64,000 bases of DNA from Berryella intestinalis (GTDB taxonomy: Bacteria > Actinomycetota > Coriobacteriia > Coriobacteriales > Eggerthellaceae). The stretch is taken from the NCBI RefSeq assembly GCF_000814825.1, contig NZ_CP009302.1:1550001-1614000 (forward strand), read 5' to 3'. The notes under the pieces were generated by a model, which searched no databases, was not told where the DNA came from, and saw nothing but the letters and a program-made list of their open reading frames with translations. Below, piece after piece: positions 34,539 through 42,739 of this stretch (the first letter of the stretch is position 1; the number at the start of each line of letters is the position of its first letter). The position numbers and the translations under genes are program-made.

Positions 34539-36002
34539 ATGACAGCGAGCAAAGAGGCATCGGGAGTGCTGAGAGAGGGAGCGAACGACATAGCCGACAT
34601 GCTGGGGCACCGGCCCGCGTCGAAGTACGTGGGATTCGCGCTTCTGCTGGCGTGGCACTACTCGCTTTGGTTCGTCCCGCATATGTTCGCGGCCACCGAG
34701 CTGTTGGACCAGCGCGTGACCATCGCCTGGCTCGTGAACCTGGGCGCGACCGTCGTCTTCCTGCTTCTCATCGCGTTCTGCTTGGGACGCAAGCGCCACC
34801 TGTCCTCGTACCGGTGGCTCTACGCGGCCGCCCCCGGGCTCACCGCGGCGGGCACCCTGGCGCTGTGCCTGATACCCCAGGTGTTCGCCACTCCGGAAAT
34901 CTCCTACGCGCTCTCGTTCTTCCTGGGCGCCTCCGAATCGGCCATGTGGATCCTTTGGGGCGAGCGCTACGCATGCGTCAAGGCCAGCTACTCGCTGCGC
35001 CACATCGGCACGACGTTCGGCCTGACCCTGTTCATCACCGTGGGCGTCGCGTGGATCCTGCCGACCTACGTCACGACCCTCTTCACGGCCGCCCTCCCCA
35101 TCGTCTCCGGGATCGCGCTGGTCGCGGCGCGACGGGACGGGGCGCGGGCCTTCCCCGTCCTTCTGCCCCGCAGCGCCACCCAGGGCGGCATGAAGAACAT
35201 GGTGGCCGTGAGCATCATCACGTTCCTCGCAAGCATAGCCTGCTACTTCCTCGTGGCCATCATCCCCTGGGAAGCGCTGCCGCCCAAAGACCACAGCTTC
35301 ACGCTGGGGGTTCTGGGAGGGGCCGTCCTCATGCTGGGACTTGCCGGCATCAGCCTGGCCACGAAGGACAAGGCCAACATATTCAAGATGTACCCCTGGC
35401 TGATCGTGCTGATCATCACCGCATTCGGGCTGTTTTTAGCCGATCGGGAGACCTTCTTTCCCGCCTTCATACTGGCGACCGGCGTCTCGTCGCTGCTGGA
35501 GATACTGCTGATCATGTACTTCGGTATCCTGACGTCGAAGGGCTACGTGACCCCGGCGGTGGCGTTCGCCTTCTCGGGCGGCTTCGTGCGCGCGGGCATC
35601 GCCGCCGGCAACACCTGGGCGGTCGAATACGAGCGCGCGCCCTGGCTGGCCGAGGCCATCACGCCCGAAACCTGCCTTTTGCTCATCTGCGTCCTGGCCG
35701 TCTTGCTGATCCCCCTCGTGCGCCAGGAGTTCAACATGATCGCCCTCACGGCCGCGCCCCCTTCGCGCGCCGAGATCGACGAGATATGCGCCGAAGTGTC
35801 CGAGGAATTCGGGCTGTCATGCCGGGAAAGCGAGATCCTCGTGCTGATAGCGCGCGGGTACACCACCAACAACATGGCCGACAAGCTGGTCATCTCGCCC
35901 TACACCGTGAACACCCACATCCGCCACATCTACGAGAAGATGCAGATCCACAAGCGAAGCGAGCTTCTGAACTACCTCAACATGCAGCGCAACGACTTCT
36001 AG
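34539..36002 (+). CDS. LuxR-family regulator with N-terminal multi-pass membrane domain
   Basis: 487 aa. Residues about 30-415 contain roughly 12 hydrophobic segments resembling a transporter fold; residues 426-487 are a LuxR-type helix-turn-helix: LSCRESEILVLIARGYTTNN, MADKLVISPYTVNTHIRHIY, then EKMQIHKRSELLNYL. Such membrane-LuxR proteins are expanded in Eggerthellaceae and are thought to sense small molecules and activate adjacent catabolic genes. There is no receiver domain. It diverges from the MFS-esterase-caiABC unit and is its likely regulator (inference). A GAGGG site precedes the ATG. Confidence 0.92.
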   Translation: MTASKEASGVLREGANDIADMLGHRPASKYVGFALLLAWHYSLWFVPHMFAATELLDQRVTIAWLVNLGATVVFLLLIAFCLGRKRHLSSYRWLYAAAPGLTAAGTLALCLIPQVFATPEISYALSFFLGASESAMWILWGERYACVKASYSLRHIGTTFGLTLFITVGVAWILPTYVTTLFTAALPIVSGIALVAARRDGARAFPVLLPRSATQGGMKNMVAVSIITFLASIACYFLVAIIPWEALPPKDHSFTLGVLGGAVLMLGLAGISLATKDKANIFKMYPWLIVLIITAFGLFLADRETFFPAFILATGVSSLLEILLIMYFGILTSKGYVTPAVAFAFSGGFVRAGIAAGNTWAVEYERAPWLAEAITPETCLLLICVLAVLLIPLVRQEFNMIALTAAPPSRAEIDEICAEVSEEFGLSCRESEILVLIARGYTTNNMADKLVISPYTVNTHIRHIYEKMQIHKRSELLNYLNMQRNDF

Positions 36003-36206
36003 GGCGCACGGGCGCTGCGGGTGCCGACGCGCGGACGGCCCCTTGCGCTGCGGGCGGCGCACGCGCCGGCCGCAGCGGCCCGCGCGTCGGTTCGGGTTCC
36101 GACGGAAAGCCCGCAGAGGCGTTTTCTCGCGAAAAACGGCAACCCGAAACACAATCGACCGAAACAGAGCCTAGAATGCTGCTCAGCGCACCGCGCGGGC
36201 GAAAGC

Positions 36207-36244
36207 CGTCTGCGCGCCCCGTCGGGGCGAGGGCCGCGCAGACG
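36207..36244 (+). promoter_or_regulatory. Leader hairpin before the lactate dehydrogenase gene
   Basis: CGTCTGCGCG (36207-36216) pairs perfectly with 36235-36244, and CCCC-GTC-GGGG (36217-36227) forms a nested stem. It ends 6 bases before the GGAGG ribosome site of the gene starting at 36260, so it may shield or present that site. The rest of 36003-36259 is GC-rich with no gene I can support. Confidence 0.45.
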
Positions 36245-36259
36245 TCGATAGGAGGCTCC

Positions 36260-37213
36260 ATGACCCAGTCGAACACCCGGAAAGCCGTGATCATAGGCTG
36301 CGGCCTCGTAGGCGCGACATCGGCGTTCAGCCTGATGGAAAGCGGCCTGTTCTCGGAAATCGCGTTGGTCGACGTCAACCGGGAGCGCGCCGAGGGAGAA
36401 GCGCTCGACATCGGGCACGGCACCCCGTTCTACGGGCCGGTGGAGATCTACGCGGGCGGCTACGACGACCTTATCGACGCCGACATCGCCATCATCACGG
36501 CGGGAACCGCCCAAAAACCCGGGGAATCGCGCCTCGACCTGGTCCAGAGAAACGTCGCGATCCTGAAGTCGATCCTGGTGGAATTCTCGCGGCGCCCCTT
36601 CGACGGCATCCTCATCATGGTGTCGAACCCGGTCGACGTGCTCACCTACGTCGCCGCCAAGATCACCGGGCTTCCGCGCAGCCGCGTGATGGGCACCGGC
36701 ACCATGCTCGACAGCGCGCGGTTCAAAAGCATCCTGGCCGCCCACCTGCACCTCGACGCGCGCAACGTGCACGCCCGCATCATCGGCGAGCACGGCGACA
36801 GCGAGTTTCCCGTCTGGAGCATGGCCAACGTCTCGGGCATCCCGCTTTCCGAATGCCTGAGAAACGCCGGCATCGACGAGGCCGAAAAGCTCATGGAGCG
36901 CGTCGAGCACGAGGTGCGCACCAGCGCCGGGCGGATCATCTCGAAGAAAGGCGCCACCTACTACGGCATAGCCGCCTCGGTGAAGCGCCTGTGCGAGGCC
37001 ATCGTGCGCGACGAGAAGTCGGTCATGACCGTCTCGACCGTGCTGGAAGGCGAGTACGGCCTCAGCGACGTGGCCCTCAGCATCGTGAGCGTCATCGGCG
37101 CCGAGGGCATCGACTCCCACCTGCCCGCCCCCATATCGGAAGACGAGCACCGGCGCCTGCGCGAATCGGCCGACGCCCTGAAGGCCGTCATCGCCGAGCT
37201 CTCGCTGGACTAG
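36260..37213 (+). CDS. ldh: L-lactate dehydrogenase (LDH/MDH family)
   Basis: 317 aa, ATG 36260 with GGAGG 6 bases upstream. NAD-binding AVIIGCGLVGATSAFSL at the N-terminus, ALVDVN, IITAGTAQKPGESRLDLVQR (Gln before KPG points to lactate rather than malate specificity), MVSNPVDVLTYVA, GTGTMLDSARF, catalytic GEHGDSEFPVWS and KGATYYGIA. Converts pyruvate and NADH to lactate or the reverse. Related 2-hydroxyacids are possible substrates. Follows the LuxR gene with its own leader. Confidence 0.9.
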   Translation: MTQSNTRKAVIIGCGLVGATSAFSLMESGLFSEIALVDVNRERAEGEALDIGHGTPFYGPVEIYAGGYDDLIDADIAIITAGTAQKPGESRLDLVQRNVAILKSILVEFSRRPFDGILIMVSNPVDVLTYVAAKITGLPRSRVMGTGTMLDSARFKSILAAHLHLDARNVHARIIGEHGDSEFPVWSMANVSGIPLSECLRNAGIDEAEKLMERVEHEVRTSAGRIISKKGATYYGIAASVKRLCEAIVRDEKSVMTVSTVLEGEYGLSDVALSIVSVIGAEGIDSHLPAPISEDEHRRLRESADALKAVIAELSLD

Positions 37214-37244
37214 GCGCGCCGGATCCCGAACGGAAAGGAGCCGC

Positions 37245-37736
37245 ATGCGCGTTTCCGCGATCGAGAACTTCTCCCCCCGCTACGATGCCGACCGCCTGGT
37301 CGCCCTGGCGCTGTGCGCCGCCTCGGGAAGCGATGCGGACTGGGCGCGCGCCCTGCGCGCGTACGGCGCGCAGCAGGAACATCTCCCGCAGATCGTGGCC
37401 GATTCCGTCACCGAAACGTCTCCCACCTGCCGCATCGTCGCCAGCGGCTCCCACAAGGTGGCCATCGCGTCCCAACGCGAGGCGCCTGTGCAGTCCGTGT
37501 TCGTCCCGCAGGCCGCCCGCGAGCTGGAAGCCCGCCTCGGCGACGGCGAAACGCAGTGCCTCCATCTCGCCGACAATGGAGACTATCTGGGCTTCGTGGC
37601 GTTCTCCCGCGATGCGGCGGCCGAAGCGCGCGAAGGGGCGGCGCCTTTCGAGAGCATCCCCTGGGCGGCCGTGGCCGCATTCGCCTGCGCCTGCGCCGTC
37701 ATCGCCTTCGCGGCGGCCTGGATCGCCCTTCGGTAG
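37245..37736 (+). CDS. Hypothetical protein with C-terminal membrane anchor
   Basis: 163 aa, good AAAGGAG site 5 bases before the ATG. I do not recognise a family. A hydrophilic, Ala- and Arg-rich N-terminal 135 residues precede one hydrophobic segment at the C-terminus (WAAVAAFACACAVIAFAAAW then IALR), typical of a tail-anchored or C-terminally anchored protein. It starts 31 bases after ldh and is probably on the same transcript. Confidence 0.7.
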   Translation: MRVSAIENFSPRYDADRLVALALCAASGSDADWARALRAYGAQQEHLPQIVADSVTETSPTCRIVASGSHKVAIASQREAPVQSVFVPQAARELEARLGDGETQCLHLADNGDYLGFVAFSRDAAAEAREGAAPFESIPWAAVAAFACACAVIAFAAAWIALR

Positions 37737-37767
37737 GCCGGCTCGGGAAACGCCGCCCATTCTCCAT

Positions 37768-37833
37768 CGTTTGTTCGATTGACCGCGCCCGCGAACCGCG
37801 CGACAATTCCCTCCGTAATCGAACAAACGTTCT
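37768..37833 (+). promoter_or_regulatory. SOS-type promoter of the Y-family polymerase gene with LexA-like box
   Basis: TTGACC (37779-37784) and GACAAT (37802-37807) are spaced by 17 bases. A LexA/DinR-type box CGAACAAACGTTCT lies at 37820-37833, over the expected start of transcription. In addition, CGTTTGTTCGATT (37768-37780), overlapping the -35, is an exact inverted copy of 37817-37829. The gene downstream is a classic SOS target, which supports regulation by LexA. Confidence 0.72.
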
Positions 37834-37850
37834 AAAAAGAAGGGGGCGCC

Positions 37851-39155
37851 ATGGGGGGCCTTGGGCGCGTGCGCACGTATCTGTGCATCGATTTGAAAAG
37901 CTTCTACGCCAGCGTGGAATGCGTCGATCGCGGGCTGGACCCGCTGTCAACCGACCTGGTGGTGGCCGATCCCGACCGCGGGCGCTCGACCATCTGCCTC
38001 GCCATCACCCCTCGCATGAAAGAGCGCGGGGTGAAAAACCGATGCCGCCTGTTCGAGATACCCGACGGCATCGACTACCTCGTCGCGACCCCCCGCATGC
38101 GCCGGTACATGGAGGTCTCGTCCCTCATCTACCGCACTTACCTGCGCTACGTGTCCCCCAACGACCTGTATGCGTACTCCATAGACGAATGCTTCATCGA
38201 CGCCACGCCCTACCTGGCCCTCTACCGCACCGACGCGCGGTCGTTCGCCCGCATGCTCATGGACGCCGTGCTCGCCGAAACGGGCGTCTACGCAACCGCG
38301 GGGATCGGCACGAACCTGTTTTTGGCCAAGGTGGCGCTGGACATCACGGCGAAGCGCGAAAAAGATCGCATCGGATACCTGGACGAACCGTCGTTCAAGG
38401 CATCCGTCTGGCGGCATCGCCCCCTCACCGACATATGGAACATCGGACCGGGGACGGCCGAGCGGCTGGCACGCCACGGGGTGGTCGACCTCGAAGGGGT
38501 GACCCGACTCGACCGATCGCTGCTCGAGCGGGAGTTCGGCGTCAACGCCCAGCTGCTCATCGACCACGCGCACGGACGGGAAGACTGCACCATCGACCAG
38601 ATAAGGTCGTACCGCCCCCGTTCGACGTCGATCGCCAACGGGCAGGTCCTCATGCGGGAGTACAGCTTCGACGAGGCGCTCGTGGTGCTGAAGGAGATGG
38701 TGTACGAATCTGCCCTCGAGCTGGTGGAGCGCCGGATGGTGGCCGGACACGTGTCCCTCATGGTGGGATACACGGTGCCGGGGCGCGTCTACCGAACCCA
38801 GAGGCGCCGGTTCACCCCCGAAACCGCCGCATCGGCATCGAGGAAGCTCTCCCGCAAAACGTCCTCCCGACGCTACCTCGAGCAGCAAATCGTCGCCCTC
38901 TACGAGGAAAAGGTCAATCCCGCGCGCCCCGTAAAGCGGATGAGCATAGCGCTGGGGCGCCTCGAGGCGGAAAGCTGCGAGACGCTCGACCTGTTCACCG
39001 ACGTAAGGGAGCTCGAGCGGGAGCGGGCGCTGTGCCGCACCTCCATAGAAGTGAGAAACCGCTACGGAAAGAACTCCCTCATCAGGGGAATCGATGCGCT
39101 GGAATGCGCAACCGCCCGACAGCGCAACGTCCAGATCGGAGGACACCGTGCATAG
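37851..39155 (+). CDS. Y-family translesion DNA polymerase (UmuC/UvrX-like)
   Basis: 434 aa. Error-prone polymerase. Catalytic motifs: LCIDLKSFYASVECVDRGLD (first Asp), YAYSIDECFIDATPY (SIDE catalytic acids), GIGTNLFLAKVALDI and the helix-hairpin DIWNIGPGTAERLARHGV. A little-finger domain follows. It is closer to the UvrX/YqjW branch than to DinB, in line with the YolD-like gene that overlaps its end. ATG follows AAGGGGGCGCC. LexA-like box upstream. Confidence 0.93.
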   Translation: MGGLGRVRTYLCIDLKSFYASVECVDRGLDPLSTDLVVADPDRGRSTICLAITPRMKERGVKNRCRLFEIPDGIDYLVATPRMRRYMEVSSLIYRTYLRYVSPNDLYAYSIDECFIDATPYLALYRTDARSFARMLMDAVLAETGVYATAGIGTNLFLAKVALDITAKREKDRIGYLDEPSFKASVWRHRPLTDIWNIGPGTAERLARHGVVDLEGVTRLDRSLLEREFGVNAQLLIDHAHGREDCTIDQIRSYRPRSTSIANGQVLMREYSFDEALVVLKEMVYESALELVERRMVAGHVSLMVGYTVPGRVYRTQRRRFTPETAASASRKLSRKTSSRRYLEQQIVALYEEKVNPARPVKRMSIALGRLEAESCETLDLFTDVRELERERALCRTSIEVRNRYGKNSLIRGIDALECATARQRNVQIGGHRA

Positions 39156-39480
39156 CGAAGCGAACAGGGCCCGACAATACCTGCCCTTCGCCGCCTTGAA
39201 GGGCCTCGGCAACCTGATGTCCCTCGCCGCCGTCGAGCGCCAGGAACGCTGCCAGCTCCTCGAAGAGGAGGAGGAATCCCTCAATCGGATCCTGGCGTCC
39301 CTCGAGCCGGGGGATCCGGTGAGCGTCGTCTACTACCGGAGGGACCATTACGAGCAGGCCGAGGGCAGCGTCGTGCGCATCGACGCGCGATCCCGGCGCA
39401 TGGAGATCAACGGGGCGTCGTTCGACTTCCGCGACATCCGGTCGCTCAGCTCGGTCAACCACCCCGACGACGCCTGGTAG
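39148..39480 (+). CDS. YolD-like family protein
   Basis: 110 aa. GTG start at 39148 with GGAGG five bases upstream, overlapping the end of the polymerase gene by 8 bases. The pattern GDPVSVVYYRRDHYEQAEGS then VVRIDARSRRMEINGASFDF matches the YolD-like domain, and in Bacillus yolD homologues are coupled to UvrX-type polymerases. Function is unknown; a role in SOS mutagenesis is inferred from the pairing. Confidence 0.82.
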   Translation: MHSEANRARQYLPFAALKGLGNLMSLAAVERQERCQLLEEEEESLNRILASLEPGDPVSVVYYRRDHYEQAEGSVVRIDARSRRMEINGASFDFRDIRSLSSVNHPDDAW

Positions 39481-39487
39481 GAGGTCC

Positions 39488-40447
39488 CTACCTTCGATAC
39501 GGCCCGCTCTCGATCAAGCGGCGGCACACATGCATCCATTGGGCCGTCGTGGATTGGGCGTACTCGCAGCCCACGCACGACCTCCCCGAAGCTACGCAGG
39601 GGTCCGCCGACAAAAACCCCTCCCCTCCGGGAAACGGGGGGACGTCCAGGTCGGACAGAACCCCGTCGCCCGCACGGCGCATGCACTCCTCCACCATCCA
39701 GGCGATCTGGCGCATGCCCAGCCCGGTGGGATGGGTGCCGTCGAGCGCTTCGTAGTCGTATCCCAGCGAAGAGGCCGCACAGAACGTGCAGCCGTGATCG
39801 CGGCACGCCGACTCGATGGCCGCGTTGTAGTCATCGAAGCGCGCGCCCCGGTACGCGCGGGGAAACGTCGGGGATCCGCACCCACTCACGCGCCCCGCCA
39901 GCAACGAGACGCACCATATTCGGGCCTCCGGGAAGTCGCGCCGAAGGTTCGACAGCATGCGCCCGTAAGCATCCCGAAAGCCGCAGACGGCGTTCTCGAC
40001 GGCCGGAAACGACGCCGAGACGCCAGGAGAGGCGCCGTCCCCCTCGGCCGGCACGTCCTCGCAGGGCTCTTCCTGAACGCAGAAGGGTATCGCGTTTCCC
40101 CGGCCCGCCAGCTGGTTTGGAAACCCGCCCCAGCCGTAGTCGTTCGTCCCGAAAAACACCAGGATGTCGTCGGGAGCCGAGCCGTCGGACGAAGCCAGCG
40201 CAGAGGAGCGCTCGGGGCTTTCGCCCGCCGGGTAGCCCGGCCCCTCGACACACGATCCCGACCAGGCCGCGTTCGACGCGACAACGCCCCCGCACCGACG
40301 GACCACCTGCATCCACCAGGTGTCCTCGACGGCTTCAACACCCCAAACCCGACGGCGCTCGCCTTCGTAGAACACCGCGAAGCCCTCGCGCGTCGCACCT
40401 TCGAACGTGCTGATGGAATCGCCCAGAATGGAAAAAAGCCGCGTCAC
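39488..40447 (-). CDS. SGNH/GDSL-family hydrolase
   Basis: 319 aa from the GTG at 40447 (AGAGGGG upstream). Block I FSILGDSISTFEG at the N-terminus with the catalytic Ser, VFFGTNDYGWGG (block III Asn), and the C-terminal DGTHPTGLGMRQIA (Asp-x-x-His pair) give a complete SGNH catalytic set. No signal peptide, so probably cytoplasmic. The family removes acyl or acetyl groups from sugars, lipids or peptides; the substrate is unknown. There is a Cys/Gly-rich C-terminal tail with several cysteines (ASGRSCVGCEYAQ) outside the usual domain. Convergent with the YolD-like gene. Confidence 0.87.
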   Translation of the reverse strand: MTRLFSILGDSISTFEGATREGFAVFYEGERRRVWGVEAVEDTWWMQVVRRCGGVVASNAAWSGSCVEGPGYPAGESPERSSALASSDGSAPDDILVFFGTNDYGWGGFPNQLAGRGNAIPFCVQEEPCEDVPAEGDGASPGVSASFPAVENAVCGFRDAYGRMLSNLRRDFPEARIWCVSLLAGRVSGCGSPTFPRAYRGARFDDYNAAIESACRDHGCTFCAASSLGYDYEALDGTHPTGLGMRQIAWMVEECMRRAGDGVLSDLDVPPFPGGEGFLSADPCVASGRSCVGCEYAQSTTAQWMHVCRRLIESGPYRR

Positions 40448-40599
40448 GGGAACCCCTCTCGAACCGTGTGCATGGATCTGATGCAAACTCTTACGGGAAA
40501 CGTCTGGAAAACAAAAGCGATATTATGCGCGACGCATTATACGCCTGGGAAAACCGCTATCATCGACGATGCGGTTCGCAATTCAACGAAAGGCGCTCC

Positions 40600-41764
40600 A
40601 TGGCATCCGAATCGACGAACTACCAATGCCCCTCGTGCGGGGGACGTCTGCACTTCGAGGCTCAGACCAACAACCTCGCCTGCGATTTCTGCGGCTCCCG
40701 CTTCCGCCCCGAAGACGTCGAGGCGTACTACAGCCGCAAAGACGGCCCCGCGGCGGCCGAGGCCCCCAGCGCGGCCGAGGCCTCGGTCGATCCCGGCCAT
40801 GCCGTCGAGACGGAACGGGTCGAAGCGGGCGAAGACCCCATCCAGGCCTACCTCAAGCGATCCCGGTGGGACGACAAGGACGCCGAGAGCATGCGGGCCT
40901 ACAACTGCTCGTCATGCGGGGCCCAGCTGATGGTCGATCAGGTCACCGCCATCAAGCAGTGCCCGTACTGCGGAAACGAGACCATCGTGCCCGGCCAGCT
41001 GGCAGACGCGCTGCGCCCCGACTACCTCATCCCCTTCAAGAAGACGAAAGAGGACGCCATCGCGGCGCTGAAGGAGTACTACCGCGATAAGAAGCTGCTC
41101 CCCAAAAGCTTCTCGGACGAAAACCACCTCAACGAGATCCAAGGGGTCTACGTCCCGTTCTGGCTGTATTCGACCACGGCCAACGCAGATGCCAATTTCT
41201 CGATGACCCAGGTTATGACCTGGAGCGACAGCGAGAACCTCTACACCAAGACCGACCATTACGCCGCCGAGCGCAAAGGATCCATCGACTTCGCGCGCGT
41301 CCCCGTGGACGGATCGACCCGCATGCCCGACGCGCATATGGACTCGATCGAGCCCTACGACTATTCCGAGATGGTCCCGTTTTCCCTCGGGTACCTGCCG
41401 GGCTTCCTGGCCGACCGATACGATCAGAACGCCGAGGAATGCAAGGCCCGGGCCGAAGAGCGCATGGGGCAGAGCGCGCAGGACGCGCTGTCCCACACGG
41501 TGGAGGGCTACGACACCGTCAGCTTGGACGGCTGCAGCTCGTCGGTGGAATGGAACGACATCCGCTACGCCCTTCTGCCCGTCTGGATGCTGCATACCAG
41601 GTGGAACGGACAGGACTTCCTGTTCGCCATGAACGAACGGGCAGACCGGGAAGCTGATCGGCGATCTGCCCATCAGCTGGAAGAGGCTGGCGGTGCGGTT
41701 CTTGGCGGCGTTCGTCCCGATCGCCGCCGTCGCGTTCGCCGTGCTTCGATTCGCGCCGCTGTAG
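40600..41764 (+). pseudogene. Zinc-ribbon membrane protein gene, frameshifted near its 3' end
   Basis: Begins MASESTNYQCPSCGGRLHFE with a second CDFCG pair, then a second ribbon YNCSSCGAQL ... CPYCGNE near residue 105, followed by a long region with IPFKKTKEDAIAAL, YVPFWLY and YALLPVWMLHTRW. At 41631-41638 the sequence GAACGAAC shifts the frame: without one GAAC the protein continues NGQTGKLIGDLPISW and a C-terminal membrane segment ending at the TAG 41762-41764 (386 aa). As written, the frame runs on into the next gene to 42342. Homologues carry this NGQTGK motif before one or more C-terminal membrane segments. It could be a real mutation, a phase-variable site or a sequence error. Confidence 0.8.
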
Positions 41765-41779
41765 GAAGGCGAGGTACCC

Positions 41780-42640
41780 ATGAGATTGCTGAAAAAGCTG
41801 GCAGCGCTTTCCCTGTGCATCTGCCTTTTCGCCCTGACCCCGTTCTCCCTGTGCGGCACGGCCTGGGCGGCAAGCGACGCGTTCGCGAACAACGAGAACC
41901 AATCCGACCAGGGGACGTTCGTCCTCGACGAGTACGGGGCCCTCAGCTCCGATGCGAAACAGCAGCTCGAACGGCAGGGAGACTTCCTTGCCGAGCGCTA
42001 CCATATGGGCGTCTACCTGCTGGTCGTGTCGAATATCGGCTCGCAGCAGGCGCGCGAGTACGCCACCGAGTACTACAAGAGCCGCAACCTCGGCATCGGC
42101 GAGGGGAAAAGCGGCGTGCTGTTCCTCGTGGCGGTCGATTCGCGCGACTACGTGACCATCACCTACGGGGACGGCATCAAGGCCTTCACCGATTACGGGG
42201 TGAAATCCCTCGAAGAGCGGATCGTTCCCAGCCTCAAGGACAACCAGTGGGACAACGCCGGCTCGGCGTTCTACCACCGCGCCACCTACCTGCTGGAATA
42301 CCGGGCGGAAACGGGGTCGGCCTTCGACTCGAAATCGAGTGACAGCGCCCAGGACAAGCTGTTCGACCTGCTGCTGCAAGTCGGGATGGCCCTCGTCATC
42401 GCAGGTGTGGCCGCCGGGGGGCTGAGCGCGATGGAGTACCGCAAGATGAAGACCGCCCGGCTCAAAACCGAGGCCGCCGATTACGTCGAACGGGGAAGCT
42501 TCAAGCTCACCTCCCAAAACGACTGGTTCGTCACCTCCACCATGTCCGTCGTCCCCCTGCCCGACGATGACGACTCTTCCGGGGGCGGGTCCACCATCTT
42601 CAGCGACGGGTTCGGCGGGTCGTCGGGAGGCAAATTCTAG
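41780..42640 (+). CDS. TPM-domain (YgcG-like) secreted/membrane protein
   Basis: 286 aa. Signal peptide (residues 1-30, ending GTAWAA), then a TPM domain with VLDEYGALSSDAKQQLE, YHMGVYLLVVSNIG and VLFLVAVDSRDYVTITYGDG, a membrane segment near residue 205 (VGMALVIAGVAAGGL) and a Ser/Gly-rich C-terminus (SSGGGSTIFSDGFGGSSGGKF split over the last 25 residues). TPM proteins are associated with membrane protein complexes; function is unclear. It follows the zinc-ribbon gene by 15 bases. Confidence 0.87.
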   Translation: MRLLKKLAALSLCICLFALTPFSLCGTAWAASDAFANNENQSDQGTFVLDEYGALSSDAKQQLERQGDFLAERYHMGVYLLVVSNIGSQQAREYATEYYKSRNLGIGEGKSGVLFLVAVDSRDYVTITYGDGIKAFTDYGVKSLEERIVPSLKDNQWDNAGSAFYHRATYLLEYRAETGSAFDSKSSDSAQDKLFDLLLQVGMALVIAGVAAGGLSAMEYRKMKTARLKTEAADYVERGSFKLTSQNDWFVTSTMSVVPLPDDDDSSGGGSTIFSDGFGGSSGGKF

Positions 42641-42739
42641 TCAACGGCATCGCGTTTCGCACACGATCCGATATATCATCCGAGCACAGGCTCGAAGCGC
42701 AGCCGCAGCGCATGAAGCGGCACGAACGAAGGAGCGACC

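Noticed and set aside
36260-37213. Malate dehydrogenase
   Set aside because: The loop reads AQKPGESR with Gln before KPG, the lactate-type residue, rather than the Arg typical of malate dehydrogenase.
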